A stretch of 41,371 nt of DNA, taken from Microvirgula aerodenitrificans DSM 15089 (GTDB taxonomy: Bacteria > Pseudomonadota > Gammaproteobacteria > Burkholderiales > Aquaspirillaceae). Below the pieces are notes generated by a model that ran no database searches, had not been told where the DNA came from, and was given only the letters and a program-made list of their open reading frames with translations. The translations under genes and the position numbers were made by a program. Shown piece after piece: positions 28,955 to 38,444 of the stretch (position 1 is the first letter of the stretch; every line of letters starts with the position of its first letter). The stretch is taken from contig NZ_KK211073.1 of the NCBI RefSeq assembly GCF_000620105.1, forward strand, positions 4,650 through 46,020, written 5' to 3'.

Positions 28955-29845
28955 GTGCGCAACGACATCAACGACCTCCAGGCCTTCCTGGCGGTGGCGC
29001 GCGAGCGCAGCTTTACCCGGGCGGCGGCGAAGCTCGGCGTATCGCAATCAGCTCTGAGCCATACCGTGCGCGGGCTGGAAGAAAGCCTCGGCCTGCGCCT
29101 GCTGACCCGCACCACGCGCAGCGTATCCCCGACCGAAGCCGGTCAGCGGCTGCTGTCCACCGTCGGGCCGCATTTCGACGAAATCGGGGCCGAACTGGCG
29201 GCACTGAGCGAGTTGCGCGAGAAGCCGGCCGGCACCCTGCGCATCACCGCGGCCGAACATGCGGCCAGCACCGTGCTCTGGCCGAGGCTGGCCGCGTTTC
29301 TGCCGGACTACCCGGACATCAGGGTGGAGGTGAACATCGACTACGGCCTGACCGATATCGCGGCCGAACGCTTCGACGCCGGCATCCGCCTCGGCGAACA
29401 GGTGGCCAGGGACATGATTGCGGTACGCATCAGCCCGGATGTGCGCATGACCGTGGTCGGCACCCCGGCCTACTTCTCGACCCATCCGCAGCCGGTCAGC
29501 CCGCAGGCGCTGGCGACGCATGCCTGCATCGGCCTGCGGCTGCCGACCTATGGCGGTCTCTATGCCTGGGAGTTCGAAAAGGACGGGCGCGAACTGAAAG
29601 TCCGGGTCGACGGCCAGCTGGTTTTCAACAGCAGCCCGCCCATTCTCAACGCGGCGCTGGCCGGTTTCGGCCTCGCCTATCTGCCGGAGGACATGGTGCT
29701 CGGGCACTGCGCCGCTGGCCGGCTGCAGCGCGTGCTCGATGACTGGTGCCCCACCTTTCCGGGCTACCATCTGTATTACCCGAGCCGCCGCCAGCCCTCA
29801 CCGGCGTTCTCGGTGCTGGTCGATGCCCTGCGTTACCGCGATTGA
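28955..29845 (+). CDS. LysR-type transcriptional regulator
   Basis: A 296-residue regulator. The N-terminal helix-turn-helix ([35 protein letters not shown]) is followed by a linker and a periplasmic-binding-protein-like effector domain from about residue 90. It starts at GTG 28955 with AAAAGGA upstream. No ATG fits. It is divergent from the cupin gene, the usual arrangement for a LysR regulator and its target. The inducer is unknown. Confidence 0.94.
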   Translation: MRNDINDLQAFLAVARERSFTRAAAKLGVSQSALSHTVRGLEESLGLRLLTRTTRSVSPTEAGQRLLSTVGPHFDEIGAELAALSELREKPAGTLRITAAEHAASTVLWPRLAAFLPDYPDIRVEVNIDYGLTDIAAERFDAGIRLGEQVARDMIAVRISPDVRMTVVGTPAYFSTHPQPVSPQALATHACIGLRLPTYGGLYAWEFEKDGRELKVRVDGQLVFNSSPPILNAALAGFGLAYLPEDMVLGHCAAGRLQRVLDDWCPTFPGYHLYYPSRRQPSPAFSVLVDALRYRD

Positions 29846-29895
29846 GCGGGGCAGGCGGGCGGGGCCGGAGAAACACCGGCAAGCGCCCCCCCGGC

Positions 29896-31536
29896 TCACA
29901 CCTTGAAGTAATTCACCGCTTCACGCAGGGTGCCGGACAGCGCCTGCAGCTGCTCGGCGGCTTCGGCATTGCCGCGTGCGGCCGCATTGGTCTGCTCGGT
30001 CAGCGACGCCATGCCGGCCATGCGTTCGGCAATGCCGCTGGCAGTGGTCGCCTGTGCCTGGTTGGCGCTGGCCACGTCGCGCGCCTTGACCAGCGAATCC
30101 TCGGCCTGGACCTGGATGTCCTCCAGCACGTCGGTGGCCTGGCGTACCAGTTCCTGCCCCTGCCGCACGCGCGGCATGGTGCTTTCCATCGACTGTACCG
30201 CCGACAGCGTATCGGCCTGGATCGCGTCGATCATGGCGGAGATCTCCGCCGTTGCAGTCGTGGTGCGTTCGGCCAGCCGCCGCACTTCGTCGGCGACCAC
30301 GGCAAAGCCGCGGCCCTGCTCGCCGGCCCGGGCAGCTTCGATCGCCGCGTTCAGTGCCAGCAGGTTGGTCTGGTCGGCGATCTCCTTGATCACCAGCGTG
30401 ATCTGGCCGACTTCCTGCGAGCGTCCCACCAGCGAGTTGATGCGCTCGGTGGAGTCGGTCACCGATGCCGCGATGTTCTCGATCTGCTGGGTCACCTGGC
30501 GCACCACGCTGTCGCCCTTCCCGGCCAGCTCGACGGTCTTGCGCGAATTGTCCTCGGTGGCGTGGGCGATGGCGGTCACCTCGTTGATGCTGACCGTCAG
30601 TTCCTCGATCGACGCCGCGGTCGCCGCACTGGACTCTGCCTGACTGCGTGCGGCCTGGCTGATGCCGCTGGATGATGCCGACAGCTCGCCCGACTGCTGG
30701 GCAAGCTGCTCGGTGCAGCTGCGGATATTGCGCACGATCTCGCCAAGCTTGGTCTGCATGCTGCCGAGGGTCTTCAGCAGGTTGCCGGGCAGATCGCTGC
30801 TGGACACGATGCTGCGGGTCAGGTTGCCACTGGCGAAGTCTTCCACCAGGTCGGCCGCCGCCGCCGGCTCGCCGCCAATCTGCCGCTGGACACTGCGGTT
30901 CACGCTCCAGCCGATAATGCCCAGCAGCAGGCCGATCACCAGCAGGAAGCCCAGCGACTCCAGTGCGGCCTGGCGGAAGCTGCTGTCCACGTCCTCGATA
31001 TACACGCCGGTTCCCAGCCACCAGCCCCACGGTTCAAAGGCCCTGGCGTAGGAGACTTTCTCGACCGGGGTCTGCGAGCCCTTCTTCGGGAACAGGTAGC
31101 CGATATAGGCTTCCTTGTCGCGCTGCAGCAGCCGGATCCATTCCTTGATGTACTGCTTGCCGGTCGGGTCGGCCGAGTCCATGAAATTCTTGCCCTCGCG
31201 TTCGGGCTTGGACGCGTGCATCACGTTGACGCCGTTGAAATCGTAGATGAAGAAATAATCACTGCCGCCGTTGTAACGGCTCTTGCGCAGATTATCCTTG
31301 GCCAGCTGCTGTGCCTGCGCTTCGGTCAGTTTGCCGGCCTTGAACAGGTCGTATTGCTGCTGGATCACACCGAACGACGAGTCGACCAGGGCATGCAATG
31401 TGCGTTTTTTCTCTTCCAGAATGTGTTGTCGCAGCTGATAAACCGAATAGGCGCCATAGGCGGCCAGACCCAGCAACATGCAGACGAGCATCGCATACAG
31501 GCGCTTTTTCAGCGTCAGCCCCCGGTTCACTTGCAT
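29896..31536 (-). CDS. Methyl-accepting chemotaxis protein with single-Cache sensor
   Basis: A 546-residue chemoreceptor with TM1 at about 13-34, a periplasmic domain at 36-190 and TM2 at 192-212. The periplasmic part resembles single-Cache (sCache_2) domains, with [20 protein letters not shown] and [16 protein letters not shown] short HAMP-like region follows. The long coiled-coil signalling domain has the conserved tip [20 protein letters not shown]. The C-terminus (REAVNYFKV) lacks an NWETF-type tether for CheR. The ligand is not predictable. It is convergent with lysR and divergent from the diguanylate cyclase genes. Confidence 0.95.
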   Translation of the reverse strand: MQVNRGLTLKKRLYAMLVCMLLGLAAYGAYSVYQLRQHILEEKKRTLHALVDSSFGVIQQQYDLFKAGKLTEAQAQQLAKDNLRKSRYNGGSDYFFIYDFNGVNVMHASKPEREGKNFMDSADPTGKQYIKEWIRLLQRDKEAYIGYLFPKKGSQTPVEKVSYARAFEPWGWWLGTGVYIEDVDSSFRQAALESLGFLLVIGLLLGIIGWSVNRSVQRQIGGEPAAAADLVEDFASGNLTRSIVSSSDLPGNLLKTLGSMQTKLGEIVRNIRSCTEQLAQQSGELSASSSGISQAARSQAESSAATAASIEELTVSINEVTAIAHATEDNSRKTVELAGKGDSVVRQVTQQIENIAASVTDSTERINSLVGRSQEVGQITLVIKEIADQTNLLALNAAIEAARAGEQGRGFAVVADEVRRLAERTTTATAEISAMIDAIQADTLSAVQSMESTMPRVRQGQELVRQATDVLEDIQVQAEDSLVKARDVASANQAQATTASGIAERMAGMASLTEQTNAAARGNAEAAEQLQALSGTLREAVNYFKV

Positions 31537-31789
31537 CGTATTTCCCCAGCGCCCAAATCACAGGGTTATAACGCATTCCATGGGAATAAGCCCATAAAAA
31601 TAGGTCATTACACCTTACCTTTGTTTTTGACAGGGTCCGGAACGGGCTGCCGGCAAGCTGCTACAGTATTGGCAGCGCAAGACGAATACAGAGGAAACTC
31701 GCAGAAACGCAGCAGGCCCTCCACTCCCCGGCATCCCGCCGGAAGAGGCCTTCGCCTGTCCCGGCAAACCCGTCGGACAACAAGACAAT

Positions 31790-33217
31790 ATGTCCGCAGC
31801 AAAGACCTCTTGCAGCTCATTGATGACCACCACCTTCTCTGCCAGATACACCCGCCTCAGTCGTTTCCTCGCCGGTCTGACCGCCGCTGTCATGACCGTT
31901 GTCGCCCTCGCCCTCCTGCCCTATGCCGACCTGCCCGCCGAGCGGGTGGCCCTGCTGGTGCCGGTCTTTTCCAGTGTGCAGGCCACGCTGAATGCCGTCA
32001 TTGCCTACCTGGTAGTGCTGCAGTTCTATGCAGATCGCAAGTATCCGACCGCCCTGATCTCGATCGGGTTCGCATTTTCGGCCCTGCTGTCGGCGATACA
32101 GATCGTCAGCCTGCCCGGCGTATTCACCGAAGGCGGCAATTTCGAGCGCTTCGCGCCGATCGCAATCTGGCTGTGGGTGGCCAGACTCAGCGGTCACGCA
32201 TTGCTGATCCTGCTGGCGATGCTGGTGCTGAAAGGCCGGCCGGCTCTGCTGGCCAGTGAACGCAGCGTCGGCTATCAGACCGCCGTTTTCGCCATCATGC
32301 CGGTGGTGCTGGCCGTCATGGTCTATGCCTTCCTCGGCTACAACCGGGATCTGCTGCCCGGCCTGATGGACGCCAGCGGCAGCTATTCCGGCCTGGCACA
32401 CGGCAGGGCCGGCTATTTCATGCTCGCCTGCTGGACCCTGGCACTGCTGGGCATCCTGCTGGTCACCCGCCTGCAGCGCGGTTTCGACTGCTGGCTGGCA
32501 TTCAGCGCCTATTCCTACATCCTTTACCTGATAGTCAATTTCACTAGTGCCTCCCGCTTTACCATTGGCTGGTACACCTCGCGCTTCTTTGAACTGGCCG
32601 CTGCCGCCACGCTGCTCGGCGCCCTGCTGTTCGAAGTGCTGCGCATGCAGCAACGGCTGAAAAAACTGTACAGCAATGCCTATCAGGCATCGATTCGCGA
32701 CGGGCTGACCGGCTTGTACTCGCGCCGTTACTTCGACACCGCGCTGGCACGCGAGCTGGCCGCCGCCGAACGCTCCCGCCGCCCGCTGTCACTGCTGATG
32801 GTCGATATCGATTATTTCAAGCAGTACAATGACACCCACGGTCATCTGGCCGGCGACGACTGCATCCGTCGGGTTGCCGCCAGCCTGCTCGACGGTTTCC
32901 GGGGCAGTGACATCGTCGCGCGCTATGGCGGCGAAGAGTTCGTCGTCATCCTGCCGGACACCGGCAGGGAGCTTGCATGCCAGACCGCCGAGCGACTGCG
33001 CAGCCAGATCATGGCGCTGGGCATTCCGTCAGTCCGGCCGGCCGACGCGAACGAGCCGGTCGTCACCGTCAGCATCGGCCTGAGCCACCAGCCGCCCGGG
33101 GCAGAACCCAGAAAGACCATGCAAACCCTGATCGGCGAGGCGGACGACGCGCTGTACGAAGCCAAGCGGCAGGGGCGCAACCGGGTCGTCTGCGCGGCAG
33201 AAAGGACTGACGGGTAG
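31790..33217 (+). CDS. Membrane diguanylate cyclase, MASE4-like sensor plus GGDEF (first of tandem pair)
   Basis: A 475-residue protein. The N-terminal half (about 25-285) has seven or eight hydrophobic helices resembling MASE4 sensor domains. A coil RMQQRLKKLY leads to the GGDEF domain: DGLTGLYSRRYFD, VDIDYFKQYNDTHGH, then RYGGEEF at the active site and an intact inhibitory I-site RGSD (371-374). It should make c-di-GMP from GTP with product inhibition. The paralogue downstream aligns from the internal ATG at 31823, so that start is possible. Neither has a clear Shine-Dalgarno sequence. Confidence 0.93.
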   Translation: MSAAKTSCSSLMTTTFSARYTRLSRFLAGLTAAVMTVVALALLPYADLPAERVALLVPVFSSVQATLNAVIAYLVVLQFYADRKYPTALISIGFAFSALLSAIQIVSLPGVFTEGGNFERFAPIAIWLWVARLSGHALLILLAMLVLKGRPALLASERSVGYQTAVFAIMPVVLAVMVYAFLGYNRDLLPGLMDASGSYSGLAHGRAGYFMLACWTLALLGILLVTRLQRGFDCWLAFSAYSYILYLIVNFTSASRFTIGWYTSRFFELAAAATLLGALLFEVLRMQQRLKKLYSNAYQASIRDGLTGLYSRRYFDTALARELAAAERSRRPLSLLMVDIDYFKQYNDTHGHLAGDDCIRRVAASLLDGFRGSDIVARYGGEEFVVILPDTGRELACQTAERLRSQIMALGIPSVRPADANEPVVTVSIGLSHQPPGAEPRKTMQTLIGEADDALYEAKRQGRNRVVCAAERTDG

Positions 33218-33228
33218 CGGTACGCGCC

Positions 33229-33247
33229 GGAGACATCTGATGTCTCC
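33229..33247 (+). other. Hairpin between the two diguanylate cyclase genes
   Basis: GGAGACAT-CTG-ATGTCTCC, a perfect 8-bp stem with a three-base loop, 11 bases after the first gene. It is followed by C-rich sequence, not T, so it is not a standard terminator. The GGAG and the ATG at 33240, a possible longer start of the second gene, both lie inside it. Confidence 0.6.
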
Positions 33248-33317
33248 CCCCGGCTGCCGGCATGGGAGGCAGGACAATGGCGTCATTCGCTATTGCATCA
33301 AGACGCCGCGGCCCCAG

Positions 33318-34697
33318 ATGATTGAACTTCATTCCGTTGGAAATATCCGACCTCACCGGCTCTTTGCCTCACTCTGCGCGGCAATGCTGATCCTGGCGGC
33401 CGTTCTGGTTCTGCCCCACGCCAGCCAGCCGGCGCCGCGCGTCCCGCTGCTGGTGCCGGTTTTTTCCAGCGCGCAGGCCACGCTGAACGCCATCATTGCC
33501 TATCTGGTGCTGCTGCAGTTTCATATGGAACGCAATGACCCGGATGCCCTGATATCCATTGCCTTCGCCTACTCGTCCCTGCTGACGCTGGTTCTGCTGG
33601 TCAGTCTGCCCGGCGTACTCACCAGCGATGACCACTTCGCCCGGCTGGCCCCGGCACTGGGCTGGCTGTGGGTGGCCAAGCTCGCCGGCCACGCTCTGCT
33701 GATCCTGCTGGCCATGCTGCTGTGGCGGAAATGGCCGGCGCGGACGGCAGCCAGGGGCGAGATCCACTGCCGGGTCGCCCTTGTCGCCTTCGTGCCGGTC
33801 CTGCTTGTCGGTTGTGCCTGTGCGCTCGTCAACGGCCTGGCGTCAAATCTGCCCCTGCTGCAGGACGGGCAGGGCAGCTATGCATCGCTGGCCCGGGGCT
33901 GGCCCGGCCAGTTCATTCTGGCCTGCTGGGCATGCGCCCTGCTCAGCGTGCTGCTGGTCACCCGGCTGCGACGCAGCTTCGATTGCTGGCTGGCTTTCAG
34001 CTGCCTGGCCTACCTGCTGTACCTGACGGTCAATTTCTCCAGTGCATTGCGCTTCACGGCCGGCTGGTATCTGTCGCGCCTGTTTGAACTGACCGCTTCC
34101 GCCACCCTGCTCGGTGCGCTGCTGTTTGAAGTGCTGCGCATGCAGAGGCAACTGAAGACGCTGTACCAGAGCGCCTATCAGATCTCGATCCGTGACGGGC
34201 TGACCGGCCTGTACTCACGGCGCTATTTCGACACGGCGCTGGCCCACGAACAGCAGCTGATGGCACACACGCGCCGGCCCCTGTCGCTGCTGATGATCGA
34301 TATCGATTTCTTCAAACGGTACAACGATACCTATGGGCACCCGGCCGGAGACGACTGTCTTCGTCAGGTCGCAGCCTGTCTGCAGGACAGTGCCCGCAGC
34401 AGTGATATCGTCGCACGCTATGGCGGCGAGGAGTTCGCCGTCATCCTGCCGGACACCGACGCGAACGAGGCGCGCCAGGCAGCCGAGCGGCTGCGAAACG
34501 CCATCATGGCCCGGGGCATTCCGGCCGCGTCCCCGGCGGAACGGGAAAGGCTGGTCGTCACCGTCAGCATCGGGCTGGGTTGCCGGCGGAGTGATCCCCA
34601 GGCGGCAGGGGAGACGACACTGATCGACGAGGCCGACCATGCCCTGTACGACGCCAAGCGGCAGGGGCGAAACCGGGTGGCATGCCGCATTCTCTGA
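33318..34697 (+). CDS. Membrane diguanylate cyclase, MASE4-like sensor plus GGDEF (second of tandem pair)
   Basis: A 459-residue paralogue of the preceding gene, collinear through the whole length (LLVPVFSS-QATLNA-IAYLV, LSRLFELTASATLLGALLFEVLRMQ). The GGDEF domain has DGLTGLYSRRYFD, IDIDFFKRYNDTYGH, RYGGEEF and an I-site RSSD, so catalysis and product inhibition look intact. The start ATG 33318 gives the same spacing to LLVPVFSS (51 residues) as the first gene's internal ATG. An in-frame ATG at 33240 with GGAG upstream is the alternative. Confidence 0.92.
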   Translation: MIELHSVGNIRPHRLFASLCAAMLILAAVLVLPHASQPAPRVPLLVPVFSSAQATLNAIIAYLVLLQFHMERNDPDALISIAFAYSSLLTLVLLVSLPGVLTSDDHFARLAPALGWLWVAKLAGHALLILLAMLLWRKWPARTAARGEIHCRVALVAFVPVLLVGCACALVNGLASNLPLLQDGQGSYASLARGWPGQFILACWACALLSVLLVTRLRRSFDCWLAFSCLAYLLYLTVNFSSALRFTAGWYLSRLFELTASATLLGALLFEVLRMQRQLKTLYQSAYQISIRDGLTGLYSRRYFDTALAHEQQLMAHTRRPLSLLMIDIDFFKRYNDTYGHPAGDDCLRQVAACLQDSARSSDIVARYGGEEFAVILPDTDANEARQAAERLRNAIMARGIPAASPAERERLVVTVSIGLGCRRSDPQAAGETTLIDEADHALYDAKRQGRNRVACRIL

Positions 34698-34713
34698 CCG
34701 CGCCGCGGGTCGG

Positions 34714-34750
34714 AAAAAACATGGGCCGGGCTTTCCCGGCCCGGCCCATG
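34714..34750 (-). terminator. Terminator after ppk2
   Basis: On the minus strand CATGGGCCGGGC and GCCCGGCCCATG form a long stem, followed by six T. It may also act on transcripts from the convergent diguanylate cyclase gene, but the plus-strand T-run is absent. Confidence 0.85.
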
Positions 34751-34768
34751 CGGTCATGCGGGGAGTCG

Positions 34769-35797
34769 TCAGAAGGCGTCGATGCGCGTTTCTTCGGCTT
34801 CCAGCATCGAGGTGGCATTGCCGACCAGCAACGGATCGGCGCCATGGCCGACCACGCTGTGGTCCTTGTCCGGATAGTCGAGCACCGACAGGAAATGGCG
34901 GATGCAGTTGAGGCGTGCACGCTTCTTGTCATCCGACTTGATCACGGTCCACGGGGCGGCGGCGGTGTCGGTATGGAAGAACATCGCCTTCTTCGCCATG
35001 GTGTACTCATCCCACTTGTCGAGCGACTGGATGTCGATCGGCGACAGCTTCCAGTGCTTGAGCGGGTCGTCACGGCGCGAAATGAAGCGGCGCAGCTGCT
35101 CTTCGCGGCTGACCGAGAACCAGTACTTGAACAGGTGCAGGCCACTGTTGACCAGCATGCGTTCCAGTTCCGGCGTCTGGCGCAGGAATTCGAGATATTC
35201 GGTCGGCGAGCAGAAGCCCATCACCCGTTCGACGCCGGCGCGGTTGTACCACGAGCGGTCGAAGAACACGATTTCGCCCGAGGTCGGCAGATTCTGGATA
35301 TAACGCTGGAAATACCACTGGCCGCGTTCGACCTCGGTCGGTTTTTCCAGTGCCACCACGCGGGCGCCGCGCGGGTTCAGATGTTCCATGTAACGCTTGA
35401 TGGTGCCGCCCTTGCCGGCCGCGTCACGCCCTTCGAACAGGATCACGATGCGCTGGCCGGTCGACTTGACCCAGCTCTGCACTTTCAGCAGCTCGATCTG
35501 CAGTTCGATCTTGCGCTGCTCGTACTCCGGACGACGCAGGCGGGTACGGTACGGGTAACCGGCCGGCAGCGGTGCATAGGTGCTGTCTTCGCTGGTGCCG
35601 TGCGGCGCCAGGGCGACCTGCATCGCCGTCGCCCCCTCGCTGATGGCCTGAATCTCGGCCACGGCCTGCTCATGGGCACGGCTGGCAGCGCTGCTGCGCG
35701 AGGAGGTCTTGCTGCTCTTTTCTGCCGCGGGTGCCTTGCTGTCGTCGGTCGCGGCTGCCGGCTCGGCGCCCGGGGTCGGTTTCGTGTTGTCGGTCAT
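34769..35797 (-). CDS. ppk2: Polyphosphate kinase 2 (class I PPK2)
   Basis: PPK2 moves phosphate between polyphosphate and nucleoside diphosphates. The 342-residue protein has a low-complexity N-terminus (about 1-45), then a P-loop kinase core: Walker A FEGRDAAGKGGTIKRY, Walker B FFDRSWYNRAGVE, and the lid SVSREEQLRRFISRRDDP with KLSPID. One-domain length suits class I. The ATG at 35797 lies nine bases after GAGAGGA. The ATG three codons upstream (35806) is too close to that site. A near-consensus FNR box lies about 76-89 bases upstream. Confidence 0.94.
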   Translation of the reverse strand: MTDNTKPTPGAEPAAATDDSKAPAAEKSSKTSSRSSAASRAHEQAVAEIQAISEGATAMQVALAPHGTSEDSTYAPLPAGYPYRTRLRRPEYEQRKIELQIELLKVQSWVKSTGQRIVILFEGRDAAGKGGTIKRYMEHLNPRGARVVALEKPTEVERGQWYFQRYIQNLPTSGEIVFFDRSWYNRAGVERVMGFCSPTEYLEFLRQTPELERMLVNSGLHLFKYWFSVSREEQLRRFISRRDDPLKHWKLSPIDIQSLDKWDEYTMAKKAMFFHTDTAAAPWTVIKSDDKKRARLNCIRHFLSVLDYPDKDHSVVGHGADPLLVGNATSMLEAEETRIDAF

Positions 35798-35841
35798 CTG
35801 TAGCATTCCTCTCTCTCAGGCAATTGTCTTCTTGTCTCTTG

Positions 35842-35913
35842 ATTACAATGCGCCATGCATTAGCCGGATAACTTGACCCAGATCAATTTCCCTTCCCTTG
35901 CCGGGACTATGAT
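35842..35913. promoter_or_regulatory. Divergent ppk2-mnmC promoter region with FNR/ANR box
   Basis: TTGACCCAGATCAA (35873-35886) matches the FNR/ANR consensus TTGAT-N4-ATCAA in nine of ten fixed positions. On the plus strand TATGAT (35908-35913) would put the box near -40.5, typical of class II activation. On the minus strand TGTAAT (35847-35842) would put it near -44. Control by an FNR-family protein is inference from sequence. Confidence 0.6.
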
Positions 35914-36014
35914 GCCGGTCTGACCGGCAGGCGGCCCGCAGCACAAATGGGCAGCGGCGGCAAGCCCCGCCCACCCCTGCCATTCCCTGCGACCTCCGCA
36001 CCCCATCCGTTATC

Positions 36015-37910
36015 ATGTCGGCCATGCCGATTCTGCCCGCCACCCTGTCCCTTGCCGCCGATGGCACCCCGTGTTCGCCCCGGTTCGACGATGTCTATCA
36101 CACCGCAGATGGCGGCCCCGAGCAGGCGCGTCATGTCTATCTGACCGGCAATGGCCTCCCCGCCGCCTGGCGCGGGCACGATACCTATTCCATCCTCGAG
36201 ACCGGCTTCGGGCTGGGCCTCAATTTCCTGGTGACCTGGGCCGCCTGGCGCGCCGATCCACAGCGCTGCCCGCGCCTGCATTTTGTCTCGGTGGAGAAAT
36301 TCCCGTTCCGCCGCGAAGACCTGCAGCGACTGCATGCGCGCTGGCCGGACTTCGCCGGCCTGTCGGCCGGGCTGCTTGCCCAGTGGCCACCGCTGACGGC
36401 CGGCATGCACCGGCTGCACTTCGACGACGGCGCCGTCACCCTGACCCTGGTATTCGGCGATGCCGCCGAGCAACTGCCGCGCCTGTCCGGGCGTTTCAAC
36501 GCCTTCTATCTGGATGGGTTCGCCCCGGCCAAGAATCCGGACATGTGGACCCCGGAACTGTTCCGCAGCCTGTCGCGGCTGGCACGGCCGGACGCAACGC
36601 TGGCAACCTATGCCGCAGCGGGCTTTGTGCGCCGCGGGCTGAACGCCTGCGGCTTTGCCGTGGTGCGCCACGATGGCTATGGCGGCAAGCTGCACATGCT
36701 CGCCGGCCCCTACCTGCATCGTGAGCCACTGCGTGCACCGGTCTGGCCTGCCCGGCAGGCGCTGGTCATCGGCGCCGGCATGGCCGGGGCCGCGGCGGCC
36801 GAGCGACTGGCATCGCGCGGCTGGCAGGTCACCGTGCTGGAACGGGAAGCCGCCATTGCCACCCGCTCATCCGGCAACCACGCCGGCGTGCTGCTGCCGG
36901 TCCTCAGCGCCGATGACAATCTGCAGTCGAGACTGGCCCGCGCCGGCTATCTGTATACCCTGCGCCATCTGGCAGCGCTGCCCGGACTGCGCGACTGGCA
37001 TCAGGACGGCGTGCTGCAACTGGCACGCGACGAAGCCCAGGCCACGCTGCAGCGGCGCATCGTCGACAGCGGCTACCCGGACGACTACGTGCAGTGGCTG
37101 GACCGCGACGCCGCCAGCGCACGCGCCGGAGCCCCCGTCGCCAGCAGCGGCTGGTGGTTTCCGGCCGCCGCCTGGATCCACCCGCCGGCCTGGTGCGCTG
37201 CCGCCCTGGCCCGCCATCCGGAGCTGATCCGGGTGCACACCGGCGTCGACGTCGCCGCACTGGCGCGGGACGACGAGGGCCAGTGGATCGCCCGTGACAG
37301 TCAGGGCAGCGAACTGGCCCGTGCACCGGTGGTCGTGATCGCCACCGCGACCTCGACCCTGGCCCAGACCGCCCACCTGCCGCTGACCCGCGGCCGGCGC
37401 GTGGTCACCCTGCTGCCGGCCGCAGCCGTGGCGCTGGCCGATACCGTCCTGTGCCGCAATGCCTACCTGACCCCGGCCTTTCGCGGCCTGCGCGCGCTGG
37501 GTGCGACCGCGGCCCCGCCCGACAGCGAGGCCGCGCCGCAATGGCATGCACTGAACCTGGCCAAGCTGGAGGCGATGCTGCCCGGCGCCTCGGCCGGCAT
37601 CGATCCGGCGCAACTGGACGGCCGCGGCTGTGACCGCCCGACCTCGCCCGACCGCCTGCCGCTGGTCGGCGCCGTCGACATTGCCGGCACCCGCACCAGC
37701 GTCCGGCTGGACCGCATCGCCCGCCAGCCCGGGCTGTACTGCGCGCTCGGTTATGGCGCACGCGGACTGGCCTGGAGCGCACTGGCCGGCGAACTGCTCG
37801 CCAGCCAGATCTGCGGAGAACCGCTGCCGGTGGAAAAAGACCTGGTCGATGCCTGCGATCCGGCGCGTTTCGCCTGGCGCGCGGGGCGGACAGCAACCGG
37901 CACGGACTGA
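36015..37910 (+). CDS. mnmC: Bifunctional tRNA 5-methylaminomethyl-2-thiouridine enzyme MnmC
   Basis: MnmC finishes the mnm5s2U34 wobble modification. The N-terminal domain (about 1-235) is a SAM methyltransferase with ILETGFGLGLNFLVTW and FYLDGFAPAKNPDMW. The C-terminal domain (about 245-620) is an FAD oxidoreductase that removes the carboxymethyl group, with ALVIGAGMAGAAAAERLASRG and GYGARGLAWSALAGE. Both halves look complete at 631 residues. The start may be 36015 or the ATG three codons later. There is no clear Shine-Dalgarno sequence. It is convergent with the DUF488 gene, 6 bases away. Confidence 0.95.
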   Translation: MSAMPILPATLSLAADGTPCSPRFDDVYHTADGGPEQARHVYLTGNGLPAAWRGHDTYSILETGFGLGLNFLVTWAAWRADPQRCPRLHFVSVEKFPFRREDLQRLHARWPDFAGLSAGLLAQWPPLTAGMHRLHFDDGAVTLTLVFGDAAEQLPRLSGRFNAFYLDGFAPAKNPDMWTPELFRSLSRLARPDATLATYAAAGFVRRGLNACGFAVVRHDGYGGKLHMLAGPYLHREPLRAPVWPARQALVIGAGMAGAAAAERLASRGWQVTVLEREAAIATRSSGNHAGVLLPVLSADDNLQSRLARAGYLYTLRHLAALPGLRDWHQDGVLQLARDEAQATLQRRIVDSGYPDDYVQWLDRDAASARAGAPVASSGWWFPAAAWIHPPAWCAAALARHPELIRVHTGVDVAALARDDEGQWIARDSQGSELARAPVVVIATATSTLAQTAHLPLTRGRRVVTLLPAAAVALADTVLCRNAYLTPAFRGLRALGATAAPPDSEAAPQWHALNLAKLEAMLPGASAGIDPAQLDGRGCDRPTSPDRLPLVGAVDIAGTRTSVRLDRIARQPGLYCALGYGARGLAWSALAGELLASQICGEPLPVEKDLVDACDPARFAWRAGRTATGTD

Positions 37911-37916
37911 GCGCGG

Positions 37917-38348
37917 TCAGTCGCGGCGCTTGCCGTCCAGTTCGGGCGCATAACAGACCGGCGACGCCAGCGCATCACCGGGCATTGCCAGGCGCGCGCG
38001 CAGAAACTGCTCCAGCACCGGAACATGGCTGTGCGCGACATCGCGCACGGCCGTCAGCAACACCAGCGTCTCGCCACGCGCCAGTCCGGCCAGCAGCGGC
38101 CGCCAGCCGTCCGGCGCCGCAGCCAGCTCATTGCAGTAGGCCAGCGCAAAGCCGCGCGGATCAAGCTCGCCGGCATGCCATGCCTGACGCAGCCCGGTCG
38201 ACGGTGCCACCGCCCTGTTCCACTCCACACCTTCCAGCGCCGCCTTGCGGACACCGCGCGGCCACAGCCGGTCGACCAGCACCCGATGGCCAGCCGGCCA
38301 GTCCGCCGGCGCGTAGACCCGCGCACTGACGATATGACAGTCACTCAT
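37917..38348 (-). CDS. DUF488 family protein, YeaO-like
   Basis: A 143-residue protein with the family motifs RVLVDRLWPRGVRK near 22-35 and WNRAVAPSTGLRQAWH near 43-58, then a C-terminal VLLTAVRDVAHSHVPVLEQFL. The biochemical function of this family is not settled. The start at 38348 has GGGAGAG upstream. The very long frame reaching 39887 is a shadow of the mtaD-like gene. Confidence 0.88.
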   Translation of the reverse strand: MSDCHIVSARVYAPADWPAGHRVLVDRLWPRGVRKAALEGVEWNRAVAPSTGLRQAWHAGELDPRGFALAYCNELAAAPDGWRPLLAGLARGETLVLLTAVRDVAHSHVPVLEQFLRARLAMPGDALASPVCYAPELDGKRRD

Positions 38349-38444
38349 TGTCACTCTCCCGTTTCCCGGCTCGCGGTCCGGCACGGGTTGCCTGCCCCGC
38401 CGACCCCGCCTACACTCGCCGCAACTTTCATCCAAGGCCAGTCC

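Noticed and set aside
29864-29880. GCCGG-N7-CCGGC hairpin between lysR and the chemoreceptor gene
   Set aside because: The stem has only five base pairs and no T-run, so I cannot support it as a terminator.
31537-31789. Possible flagellar-type or sigma-54 promoter in the gap between the chemoreceptor and cyclase genes
   Set aside because: TTGACA occurs but has no -10 at proper spacing. No convincing sigma-28 or sigma-54 motif was found. I see no other feature there.
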